A stretch of DNA of 64,000 bases, taken from Chamaecrista fasciculata (taxonomy: Eukaryota > Streptophyta > Magnoliopsida > Fabales > Fabaceae). The DNA is taken from NCBI GenBank assembly GCA_003254925.1, contig QANZ01020146.1:53578-117577 (forward strand). The letters are read 5' to 3'. Position numbers and translations under genes: made by a program. A model generated the notes under the pieces. It was not told the origin of the DNA. It worked only from the letters and a program-made list of their open reading frames with translations, and did not search any database. Positions 47,158 through 58,075 of the stretch are shown piece by piece. Position 1 is the first letter of the stretch, and every line of letters starts with the position of its first letter.

Positions 47158-47565
47158 GGCAAAACACCCTTTCATGTCCCTAACGTTTGCAATGATTTTC
47201 AGTTATGCCCCTAACGTTTCCTTTTGTTCAGACATGCCCTCAATGTGCAACCAACGTTTCAATGCCCTCAATTTTGACTCAATGCACATATGACAATTTT
47301 TTTTGCTTGTGTCATTTTTTTTGTCTGACTTGATTACGTGGCATCATGACTGGGCATTCTTATTTTTTTTTTCCACCTTGGCATGCATGACGAATGGATT
47401 TATATTTTTGAACATAAAAATTGAGTAAACTAGCAAATCAGTCTCTGGATTTACATTTTTCATCATCTTCATTCATTTTAGTCCCAAATCCTCAAAATAA
47501 AATTGTAAAGTGTCCCGAAACTCTTCCAAACATTCCAATTTAGCCCTTAAAAGTATTAAAAACAC

Positions 47566-47835
47566 TAAAACCTAAACCCTAAAACCCAAACTATAAACCC
47601 TAAACCCTAAAACATAAACCCTAAAAAATCTAATTTGAGCAATTAGGTCCCTCACCCATTCTTATCCCATTATTCTCTATTCCCCCTCTTTTTCATCATC
47701 TTCATTCTTTTTAGTCTCAAATCCTCAAAACAAAATTGCAAAGTGTCCCCAAATTCTTCCAAATGTTCCAATTTAGTCCTTATAAATATTAAAAACCCTA
47801 AAATCCTAAACCTTTAAACCATAAACCCCTAAAAA
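47566..47835. repeat. Telomere-like CCCTAAA-rich runs in the Mutator-like element
   Basis: Imperfect units such as CCTAAACCCTAAAACCC occur at 47566-47632 and again at about 47798-47835. They form part of the 233-bp duplicated unit, not a true telomere. Confidence 0.7.
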
Positions 47836-48239
47836 TTAAATTTTTTTTTTGTAACAAAAAAAAAGTTAAATTTTTTTTAAACTTCATCTTCATATTCTCA
47901 ATTTAACATAAATCTCTAATTTTTTTTAATTCCTAAATCCCCTAAAAAAAATTTTTAATCATCTTCATCTTCATAATCATCATCTTCATCAATTCATTTC
48001 ATCTTCACCCTAAACCCTAAGAAAGATTCATGGACTAGATCGATTCCTCCTCCACTTCTTCATCTCCAACCCTCAACTTCATGGATTCATCATCTTCATC
48101 CTCCACCGCCGACCAACCATTAATGTCCGAGCCGCCTTCTTCTTGTCGCCGTTAAAATCCAGATCTGATGATGTGTAATGTGAGGCAGTTAAGGTGTATA
48201 AATCCATATTTTTGTAAATCCAGATCTGGTCGTTCGTTT

Positions 48240-48440
48240 TCTATTCCGAAATTGCATTAGCGATTGCGTTTTCTAATGATGGGTTTGGGATTTTATTTTG
48301 TTTTACTAAAGATTTCTGTAAATTGCATTTTCGAAGACAAATTGCCTCACAAATCCAGATTTCTGTAAATCCAGATCTGGTTGTTCATTTTCCATTCCAA
48401 AATTGCATTAGCATGGCGTTTTCTGATGATGGGTTTGTTT
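48240..48440. repeat. Diverged duplicate block in the Mutator-like element
   Basis: 'aaatccagatctgg' followed by 'gttc.ttttc.attcc.aaattgcatt' and 'gatgggtttg' occurs twice (from about 48216 and from about 48367). Confidence 0.7.
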
Positions 48441-49191
48441 TTACTTTAATAATTTAGTCACCGATGGCCATAGAACTTAGCGAGGATCACAGTGGCGTTA
48501 GCTTGAGATTCAGGAGATTTGATCCATTGCAAACAAGGTCTTATCCTGCAATTTTCGCATTATAGCTCATCCGCATTCTGATGATGAAATTAGTAAAAGT
48601 TTCTTCAATTAGGATTTCTAAAAAGTGAATAAGAATGAAATGGTGGTTTTGGAGAAAGAAGAAGATGATTGATTGAATGTGAGAGAAGATTGTGGAAGGC
48701 GAAGAAGATGAAGATGAAGATAAAGATAAAGATAAATGAAGTAAAAAAAAATAGTGTTGTAATTTTTCTTTTCAGATGCCACGTTGGAATCCAGTCATCA
48801 TGCCAAGGTGGAAAAAAAAATAAGAATGCCCAGTCATGATGCCACGTAATCAAGTCAGACAAAAAAAATGACACATAAGCAAAAAAAATTGCCACATGTG
48901 CATTGAGTCAAAATTGAGGGCATAATTGAAACGTTGGTTGCACATTGAGGGCATGCCTGAACAAAATGAAACGTTAGGGACATGAAAGGGTGTTTTGCCT
49001 AAATTGAACTATATATAGTAGATATATATGTATGCCCACGTTGGATAAATATGGATCCTATGTTGTTTATAACAATGGACTTAAGATAACCAATTAATTA
49101 ATTACCACGCACCATCCATTATTACATATATAGTATAAAATAATTAGAGTTCTTGATCATATGACTTGAGTTTCTAGCGATGTTTCATATA

Positions 49192-49347
49192 TCTATACTA
49201 TTATATATATATATATAGTCCATTATATTTCTCGATTTTCTTCTATTATCGTTTATATATAAATTCCTAAATCATAAATTTCTATTATTATTATTATTAT
49301 TATTATATTCATATTTACGTGTTCGTTACAACATGCAAAGCTCCTAG
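49192..49347 (+). mobile_element. Mini-Helitron, 156 bp
   Basis: It starts TCTATACTATTATA, a classic dicot Helitron 5' end, preceded by A. It ends with a hairpin (CGTGTT / AACATG, one G-T pair) nine bases before CTAG at 49344-49347, followed by T. Its 3' end resembles that of the element at 7410-7588. No coding. Confidence 0.7.
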
Positions 49348-50167
49348 TATAAATATATATATCAATGTCAAATATTTTTAATTAAAAGAAGGCAAGTAAC
49401 TAAATTTTATAGTAACTGTCAATTTTGTCTCTAATTTTTTCTTTTTGTCAATTTCGTTCCTAGTGTTTTATTTTTTAGTCAATTTTATCATTTGAATAAT
49501 TTTTTCTAATAAATTAACGATAAATTGTATCTTATTTTTCAATCTAATTAAGTTAGAGAATTTGAGTTTTTTTTCTATCAATTTTATATTACATATCATT
49601 AGTCACATAAATTTTGTCAATAATATTTAGCTAAAGTAAGAGCAAAGGATAAAATTGACTAAAATGTGAAACATTGAATATGAAATTAACAGTTGTTGTA
49701 AAGTTTAGAGACGAAATTAGTACTTTTTTCCAAAAGAATTAACAAAACTTAACAAGTGTGATTTGATTATGATTTATATTCTAAAAATATTAATTAGATT
49801 TTATATGCAATTTTTATTACTTAATGAAATTTAGAAAAAGAGACAATCATGGAAGCAAAGCTGACAGAGCATGTGCTATAATTGGTACGGTGAAGAATCT
49901 TGACAAATTAATTAAGAACCACCCTAACTTCAAAACAATTTAAAATTGACGATCGGGCCAAAAAAAAAAAACCTTGTTTTCCTCTCTTTATAGCTTCTTC
50001 CTTTTCAAAATTATCAAACCTATACATAGAAAATTTCATCAAGATTATATTGTCCAAATTAAAATAACATAAGAATATGTTCGAGAGTTTAGGAGAGAAT
50101 AAAATGGAATGGCCGTTAATTGAAAAGCATGATATAAAATGAAGTTGAATGATTTGAATAAATATAT
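49348..50167. other. Spacer with a faint palindromic repeat
   Basis: 49415-49730 shows loosely inverted 'gtcaattttgtc' / 'gaaattgac'-type motifs and may be an old MITE. No gene. Confidence 0.4.
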
Positions 50168-50705
50168 GGTCAAATGGTCATTTTGGTCATAAATGTATGC
50201 CTTAATGTTTATTTTGGTCCATTATATTTCGAAATGTTTAGATTGGTTCTAAATGTTGACAAAATATTTTATTTTGGTCCTAAATATTAGTAAAATATTT
50301 CATTTTGGTCCTAATTTTTTTAATTTGGTTATCTCATGTCTTATTTCAAGTTAAAAAAAACTTGTTAAAAGGAACTCGTAGCTCTAAATTTATCGCTTTC
50401 AAATTTGAAACGATAGAGATATGATCAACTTTACTTGTTTGACCATGAAACGAGCGGTTTACTTTTAGGACCGATTTGACCTCGTTTGTTGTCGGCTCCA
50501 ACTGGATAGAGAAAGTTTTCTTCGAGAACAATACATAGCTCTAAACTCATCAAGTTTGAACTTGAAACAAGCTATATTCAATAGTACGTTTGGGATCAAA
50601 ATGAAATATTTTGCTAATGTTTAGGACCAATTTAAACATTTTGAAATATGATAGACCAAAATGAATATTATGACATACATTTAATACCAAAATGACCCTT
50701 TAACC
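50168..50705. mobile_element. Mutator-like MITE (family 'GGTCAAATGGTCATTTTGG')
   Basis: The inverted ends GGTCAAATGGTCATTTTGG and CCAAAATGACCCTTTAACC carry a perfect 9-bp duplication TAAATATAT (50159-50167 and 50706-50714). Interior blocks define the family also seen decayed at 3480-4780, 6256-7067 and 22860-23270. Non-coding. Confidence 0.88.
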
Positions 50706-50714
50706 TAAATATAT

Positions 50715-51362
50715 TGTTTGATAATTTTAATGAGAATAGGGGAGAACACTTATAAATTTTGTTTGAGAATTATATTATTATTATAATAAAATTGAGAGAA
50801 TGAAATGGCTCACTAATTGTTTTTGACATTATCATTAAAAAAACAAACACATAACTATAGTTAGAAGAGTAAAATTGTAATTTTCTTAAAATTATATAAA
50901 AAAATATAATTTAAATTATCAAATCATTCTATTTCATCTTTAATTTGACCTTCAATCTTGAGGAATACTCCACAAAAAAATGGAGAGATAAAAAAACATT
51001 TGAATGATCTTACAACTCCAATGTTTTATTAACTTAACCAGTTATTAATTTAATCTAAATAAATAATTTCATTAATTGTCATTCCTCTTTTAAAATTTTT
51101 CCTAATAAGATCCTACAACTCCAATGTTTTAGGTTTCATTCGTGTGTACGTCTTGCCTCTTACTTGATTCATAATTATATGCTTCTCTTTTGTCAAAAGG
51201 CAGCCATAATGTTTTTGAGATTTTCGTAACTAGCTTTTGAAAAACAGAAATTACAGCTAGAAATTAAGAAAAAAAGGGGTTTTCTTCGTTGAAATTATGT
51301 GAAACTTGCATCCATTGCATTGAATTCTACGAACTAATAATAGATCACACGAGATAGTTATA
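50715..51362. other. Spacer, no gene seen
   Basis: AT-rich. The last 130 bases resemble 36030-36165. Confidence 0.5.
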
Positions 51363-51855
51363 TGATTAAATTATATTTTGGTATATTCAGGTATAGATTA
51401 GTTTTACTTTAATATCATATTCTTTTAAAAGTGACATTTTGATACCCTATTCTATTTGTCGTTAGCATTTTGATATTCAAATTTTTTTTTCCATTACCTC
51501 TTAACAAAAAAAACACGTGCAGGTCATGTGCATGGTTAAAAACACGAAATTCATCATTATAAACTCAAATTTCACGATTCAACCTCCAAAAAAATTAACA
51601 TGATTTGGTATGTACTTGAAAGCAAAAGATTTTATATTTTTTTAGGCTAGATCATGAAATATGAGTTTAGAATGATGAATTTCGTGTTTTTGACTATGCA
51701 CATAACATGCACGTGCTTTTTTCGTCAAAAGATAACAAAAAAGAGTTTTGGGTACCAAAATACTAACGACAAATAAAACAGAGTACTAAAATGTCAATTT
51801 TAAAAGAATAAGGTATTAAAGTAAAACATCCTACTATCAAAATGTAATTTATATA
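51363..51855. repeat. Degenerate foldback element, sister of 177-682
   Basis: Modules 'aaaagtgacattttgata', 'gtcgttag', 'cacatgcaggtcatgtgca', 'aaaaacacgaaattc' and their inverted partners follow the same order as at 177-682. The homologous unfilled sequence near 36165 places the insertion between 'gatcac' and 'ttattta'. Confidence 0.65.
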
Positions 51856-53453
51856 AATTATTTAGATAAAAGCAATTAGCAACACTCAACGGAGAGGTAT
51901 CCAAGAGATTGTGGTCATGCATGTCCCTTTCACTTTGACTATAAGACACATTATTTAATTTTTTTTTTTTAAAGTATTAATTTAACTTTTCAGCCTCTTT
52001 AATTAGGCCTGCAAAATGTTACTTCACGTTGTCTCTTTGTTCGTTCAGATCGTTCATCATGGCATGATCACTTGCACAAAATATTCATTAAGTCAACTCA
52101 ATAAAACAGTTCCCTCAGTTCTATACTGAGATATTTAATATATAATTAATATACTTAAATCAATAGTACAGTGTCATACACTATTAAACGTTATATTATA
52201 TATTTTGTATATATATGATCGATAAAATAAATAATAATAGAGTAAAGACTTATCTGATTTATCTGAGAGGACTTTTTAATAGGATGCATGAAAAAATAAA
52301 AGTGCACATGGCTCTGTACATTAAATATCTGATCTATGAAGTTTAAGGACATAAATAATAGAAGTGAAATTGTATTAACTATCAAGTATCAATGAGTAAA
52401 AGAATTATCCTTTATAAAACTCGCTATAATGAAAATAATTGCCACAATTCAAGTAATTATTTTCATATATATATATATGTTGAATATTTGTTTTCGTCCG
52501 AATTAAATCGTTACAAGTTGTTGGATCTAATTTGGTGAAAAAGCTAGTGGTCCAATGGTAAAGATAAAGGGTCATCCGCTCATGCTTGTGTATTTGTCAT
52601 TATTATCTTCTTTTTTTTGGTGGAATATAATTATAAGAATTTGTCATTGTCCCTAGATTAAATCATTAATCAATAACCACTAAAGCAAGAACAAGCTAAG
52701 CAAACAAACACTCGCCAATTATCCAAAACTAACCCATTTCATATCAAAGGATCAATCATTGTTATGGTTAGTTTCATCATTACTTAGAAGCCAACCCACT
52801 TTGCACATTTTGAAAGAACATGAACATATATTAATAAATAAATTGTGGTTAACTAATTTGGTTTTGAAATCTTTTTAAATCCTCATTGTATAAAGATGTT
52901 TACAGGTTTTAATTTGAACTTTTATTCTCATTTTGAAATTTTCAATATTTTTAATAAAAAAAATAGCACATAAATTAAAATTAGAATTTCTCCCTTCACC
53001 ATTATTTTTAAAATTTCAACTATTTAATGACTATAAATTATATATATATTTTTTAATTACTGTTAAGAAGAACATGCATAATTATATTTAAAGATTTTAT
53101 TCTTTTCTGTAAAATTATTAACAAAATGTTGCTAGTTATCTTATTAAACAAACTCCCTCTCAAAAATAAAATCAAAAAATGATCACAAGAACATAAAACC
53201 GCAATGTGGAGTATTGCAACATCATGTAGTATTGCAACCTCCAGGAATAAACAAAACTTTATTAATTTATAATCAGATTGAAACATCATATAGTATTGCA
53301 ACCAACCAACCAATTAATGAAAATACCCGTTATTTTTTCTTAAATATTTTGGTCACCCTCATTCCATTTCTTTTCCTTTTCCTATCAAACACTGCCAATT
53401 TGAACAATAAATGAAGAAAACAAATGTGAATTTTTCAAGATGGGCCCAGCAAT
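51856..53453. other. Intergenic, HIPP 3' side
   Basis: AT-rich with (TA)n runs near 52471 and 53041. No gene was seen. Confidence 0.5.
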
Positions 53454-54397
53454 TTACATAATTGAACAACCTGATGGGTTTTCATCGCTGAAATACTGGT
53501 CACAACGGCTCACATAGCAAGGCCTGCCCCCACCATAACTATCATACACGGGCCTCGCGTAATACCCATCGTACCACTGTGGAGGCCCACCATACCCATA
53601 ACAAGGCCCACCCATTGGCCCGTCATAGCTCGGCACGCAGAACCCGACTGGAACCGCTACCGGCGCCGGCGGCAAGATGGGTTGGACCGGAACCGGAACC
53701 GGGTCTGGAATCTTAGGAGCGGGCTTTTGATCATCGGACTTAGGCTTGGAGTCAGCGGGCTTATCCTTGGGCTTCTCAGCCTTATCCTTGGGCTTTTCAC
53801 CCTTGTCTGCATCTTTCTTTGTGTCTCCTTTAGGCTTGTCTGAATCCGCCTTGGGCTTTTCAGTGTCTTTCTTTTTCTCGGAATCCTTCTTCTCGCCATC
53901 GGGCTTGGGCTTGGGTTTTTCACCCTTTTCCACATCTTTCTTCTCGGGTTCTTTGGGCTTGGGCTTGGGCTCTACGATCTCAATGCTCTTGATGGAACCC
54001 CCTCCTTTGCTGCAGATTTTGTCCCTAATCTTCTCTGGGCTACAGCATACAACGACGATGGTCACTGTGTTCTGCTTCTCGTCATAAGCCTGGTCTCGAA
54101 TTTCTCTTGTTCGAAAAAAAAAATCACAAGAATTCACTCAATTTGATACCCATTTTAATATCATCAAAGAATTAATATGAAAAAAAAATGGAGATTTATT
54201 TAGAGACTCACGAGGGAATTTACTGAGAACCTTCTTCACCTTCTTGTAGCATTTGTGACACTCAAGATCAACCTTGAGCTTCATCGTCGTCACCTGAATC
54301 ATTCATTCATTCATTATCAATATATATCACAAGAATCAGGGGAATCAGAGTTTCTTGAAAATGGGTATTCTAAATTTGTTACCTTTTCTGGCGCCAT
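53454..54397 (-). CDS. Heavy-metal-associated isoprenylated plant protein (HIPP), 248 aa
   Basis: Three exons on the minus strand: 54383-54397 (MAPEK), 54212-54293 and 53454-54103, joined in frame to 248 aa. An HMA fold covers about residues 6-75. Its metal site is CHKC (17-20) in KVDLECHKCYKKV, and SPEKIRDKI plus SIKSIEI complete the domain. A long Lys/Pro-rich linker (about 76-165) and a Gly/Tyr-rich tail follow. The C-terminus CSIM (245-248) is a farnesylation box. The domain resembles proteins annotated as Pi21-like ('Pyricularia oryzae resistance 21'). HIPPs bind metals at membranes or in the nucleus and act in metal balance and stress; the specific role here is unknown. A (GAA)n run at 54452-54479 lies in the leader. 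Confidence 0.9.
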
Positions 54398-55986
54398 GGA
54401 TGAGTGAGATAGAGAAATCTGAGATTGGATATATGAAAACGATGATGGAAAGAAGAAGAAGAAGAAGAAGAAGAAGAAGGGAATAAGGACAAAAGTGAAG
54501 GAAATGAAACAGAAGAGAGGCTTAAGAAGGCAATAGAGGAAGAATGAGAGCCAATCACATGGGGACGCGTAGGAAGAACAACAACGTTGAATTTTGATGC
54601 TTATGTAGGTGGTGAAGTCTTAAGAACAAGATTGTCGGTATATGTGAAGTGTGAGCTTGAGTGAATGAATGTACATATGTTCATATCAATTTGGATTAGT
54701 CTCTGTATTTCTTTGACTCTTTGATTCAGCATACACCTCAGACGCATGTGCTGGCTGCCAAATGAATATATATGTATGAATATGATAGACACAACTCACC
54801 TTCCGATTCCATTACTATATTAATATTTGCTCCCTAGCTCATATACAATACTTTAATTTCGTATTGTATTATTAGAAATATAATAATAATGTTAGGTTCA
54901 TTCATTGAGTTGATGACAGACAGTACTATATGATACAGTCATCATGAATTAGGAAAGAGAGTGATGAAACTATGTGTACCAAACCAAAGGCAAATATAAA
55001 CAGAGAAAGTGGAATTGGTGACTGTTGTTGATCCAATGGTCCAAATCTGTGTGGGACAGTCACACAAATGTAAAGTGTCAAATTATGTATAGACTATAGA
55101 GGGACATAAAATTAAGATCCTCATATTCTATGAGTACACGTAGAATTTATATATTAAATCTAAGATGAATTTTTTTTAATCATTTAAAAAGTTTAAAGAA
55201 AGAATGATAACCAATCTGGTATGAGAATTTGAAGATAATTTGTTATGCATTTAAGTTTAAGTGTAAATTATATATATAATTTAATAACAGATAATATAAT
55301 ATTTCTGTCACAATCATCAGTATATATATGTTTCTTGAAAGTGGTAAAAGCTCAGCAATGGTACCCACTGACTTCCATTGTTGGTTGCTACAACTTTTGT
55401 GTTGGGAGGATTGAGTGTTGGAAATATTATGGGTTAGGAAGCTGGGTGCACATTAATGATTGGAGTGATTTTTCTATCAAAATTAATTTGTTTTGGTGTG
55501 ATAATATTTTTCTTTTCTTTTGTTCATTTCTTTGTTTGTTTACTTTTGGTGGAGGAAAGCTGAGCCATGATAAAGCCCACAAGTAATAATCAATAGAAGT
55601 GGGTGGTGGTGGGGGATCCACCTTGGTGTCAGCGTTGAGTTGGTACATTCTCAAGAGGATCTGAAGAACCAAATTTAGGATTTCCTTTTTTTGTTGAAAT
55701 AGTTCTTTATTAAAAATCAAATATGTAAAATATAAAAAATATATATCTAAATTCTTTAAGCTCTAATTCATCTAGATTTTCTTTTCTTTTTTTAATTTTT
55801 TATAAAACAAATTGTGACCGGGGATGGATCAAGGTCTTTCCAAAGCAAACCCTTATTTTAATTGGGTTTGATTAATATCTTGTCTCTATATCCCGTGTCC
55901 ATAGATGTTTTACCGTCCAGATTTTTTGGTTTTAAGGACTTTGTTGCTGCACCTGTTGGACTTTATTACATTTTTTTGGGCTACAT
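54398..55986. other. Intergenic, HIPP promoter side
   Basis: No gene is recognised. Overlapping open frames at 55245-55720 on both strands lack any domain or codon bias. Confidence 0.5.
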
Positions 55987-56335
55987 TGATACGAGTCCCA
56001 CATCGGGTAGTTAGCTGAGAGTAAGACACTATATAAGGTCTTAGGCTCTCCAACTTCAACAGTTAGTTTTTGGGGTGTGGTTCTCATAAGGACTTATACT
56101 CGTATCAATTGGTGCTTTTATTGAGAGCCGACCGACACGGAGGGAGCGACCTATAAGTTAGATTAAGGTACGTACGAAACTAGTGTCGATAGTGTGGGCC
56201 ACCGTGGACCTTGATTTTCGAAGGGGTATGTAATGATATGAGTCCCACATTGAGTAGTTAGCTGAGAGTAAGGCATAAGGCCTTAGGCTCTCCAACTTCA
56301 AGAACTAACTTTTTACGGGCCAAATACTCGTATCA
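55987..56335 (+). mobile_element. TRIM retrotransposon, 349 bp
   Basis: The 5' LTR 55987-56107 (TGATACGAGTCCCACATCGG ... TCGTATCA) and 3' LTR 56234-56335 (TGATATGAGTCCCACATTGA ... TCGTATCA) share most of their length; the second lacks about 20 bases. The first is followed by ATTGGTGCTTTTATTGAGAG, a known type of TRIM primer-binding region. Flanks TACAT and CACAT agree at 4 of 5. The interior is 126 bp and codes for nothing. A different family from 12932-13257. Confidence 0.88.
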
Positions 56336-57175
56336 CACATTGATTAGACATTATGTGTTTTTGGTTTCATATCTTGCTTGCATAAGCTGAAAGTGTTGTG
56401 ATTATTATTTTAAAAACAAAAATATATTCACGCCAGTTCCTCTTAAATCTTAATGATGTTTTCAAATTTCAACTCTTGTTTATTTCAGTTTTTTTTTCTT
56501 TATGATTTGATCTTTTTTTTTAAAAATAAGGTATCATCAGAATAATTAAAGTGCATCGTTGTCATTTTCGAGAGCAAATCTTCCTACGTATTTGGCCCAA
56601 AAGGTATCGTCAGAATAATTAAAGTCCAAATACGTGAAGGATCAAAATTGTCAATAAAAAGAAATATATAAGACCAAAATCGTATCTTTGATATGAGACC
56701 AAAAGTACAACAAAAAAATATATAAGACCAAATTGAAAACCAGACTAAAGATATGAGACCAAATTTGCACTTTGAGTTGAAATATATATATGAACTTATA
56801 AAATGTGACAAAATACACTCAAATTATTAATTTTGTGTTAAAGTATTCATTTATTAATATTTTCGATTCAACAAATTAATGTTTTTTGGTTTAGACTAAA
56901 TGTAGAAATAATTAATTTTAAGTTTTTAATAACAATAAACAAAATAGAATATTAAATTTTTTAATAAAAAATCAATAAATTGAACCCATATTTTGCATAA
57001 AACAAAAATATTGGTGGGATCATGAATCCATCATCGATTCATCGTTTTTTAAAATTCAGAAAGTGTTATGAATAGAGAATAAAATTCAGAAAATTTTATA
57101 CATTTTAGCTTTTATATCAGGTTATAGGTAGTTTTTGGTCCTTCTGTTTTCCTACTTTTCTTTCTGAAAACCTAT
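56336..57175. other. Spacer with a partial MITE arm
   Basis: 56640-56775 carries 'tatgagaccaaa' / 'agaccaaattga' modules, one arm of the 'TTTGGTCTCATAACTTT' family without its partner. The rest is AT-rich. Confidence 0.55.
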
Positions 57176-57490
57176 AAAGTATGGATACTGACACGGACAC
57201 GAGACATGACACGGACACGGACACACTGACACGCCCAATTCTTAAAACTATACGACACGACACGACATATATTTATATATATAAATAATTAAAAATTCAT
57301 AATTTTTTATGAAAATTTAAAAATTATAATATCTATTCATACTATATGTCATATGTGATATTATTTTCTATTATTTGTCATGATAAAATTACAAAAAATT
57401 TATTTTATATTCTGAAACCTATGAATATGTGTCGTGTGGGTGTCATATGGGTGTTGGACACGGACACGTGTGACAACACGCTGCCAAAAT
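57176..57490. repeat. Repeat with GACACGGACACG clusters at both ends
   Basis: Clusters 'gacacggacacg' and 'acgacacgacacgac' at 57190-57270 and 'gtgtcgtgtgggtgtc' with 'gacacggacacgtgt' at 57431-57475 enclose an AT-rich middle. They are partly inverted and look like a small dispersed repeat common in dicots. Confidence 0.6.
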
Positions 57491-58075
57491 GAAGTGTGCA
57501 GGCTTAATAGCTGGAAACTGAATGTTGTGAGTTACCACTTAAATGACTCCCATGGCTATATGGTTCTAGTTAAATATGCCTTCACTGCTTTGTAAGTTAT
57601 TATGCCTCCGTATTATTTTTTTCAATGATATATACCTTTGAGAATTGTATATAACTTATCTTTGACTGCATCATCAGGTAAGAAAGCTCAAAGAGTCAGT
57701 TCAATCTTCATTGGGTTCAGCAATTGATGTAACCACTAAGATTTACTCTTTGACTAGTACCATTCTCACAAGGGCTGCATCTGGTATCATTTCTAGAGAA
57801 CAAAACCAAGAACTTGTGGAATTGCTTAATGAAGCATTATTACAACTAGGTAAGTTTGATTTGGCTAATTTGTTTCCTTCATTAAAGCCTATTCATATGA
57901 TCGCTGGAGGATATGATAAATTGAAGAAGAATCACAAGAAGATTGACAAGATATTAGAGGATATTATAAAGGATAATAGACAGAAGAAAATGAGAGCAGG
58001 AGACAAGCATGGGTCAGTGGAAGAAAATATTGTGGAAGTTCTCTTACGAATCCAACAAGATGGAAGCCTTCCCAT

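Larger units (their letters stand above)
47158..48999. mobile_element. Mutator-like element with long TIRs, non-autonomous
   Basis: Long inverted ends of about 240 bp begin GGCAAAACACCCTTTCATG and finish CATGAAAGGGTGTTTTGCC. The pairing includes 'acgtggcatcatgactgggc' and 'accttggcat'. The 9-bp flanks TAAATCGAA (47149-47157) and TAAATTGAA (49000-49008) agree at 8 of 9. There is no transposase. The interior has two copies of a 233-bp unit starting 'catcatcttcatt' (47461 and 47694), telomere-like CCCTAAA runs, and a gene-like GC-richer section (48000-48540) that may be captured host DNA. Confidence 0.88.

Noticed and set aside
47566..47632. Telomere or subtelomere signal
   Set aside because: The CCCTAAA units are few and imperfect and lie inside a transposon.
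53657..54087. Frames over the HIPP gene on both strands
   Set aside because: They arise from its Lys/Pro repeat coding; the spliced minus-strand HIPP model explains the region.
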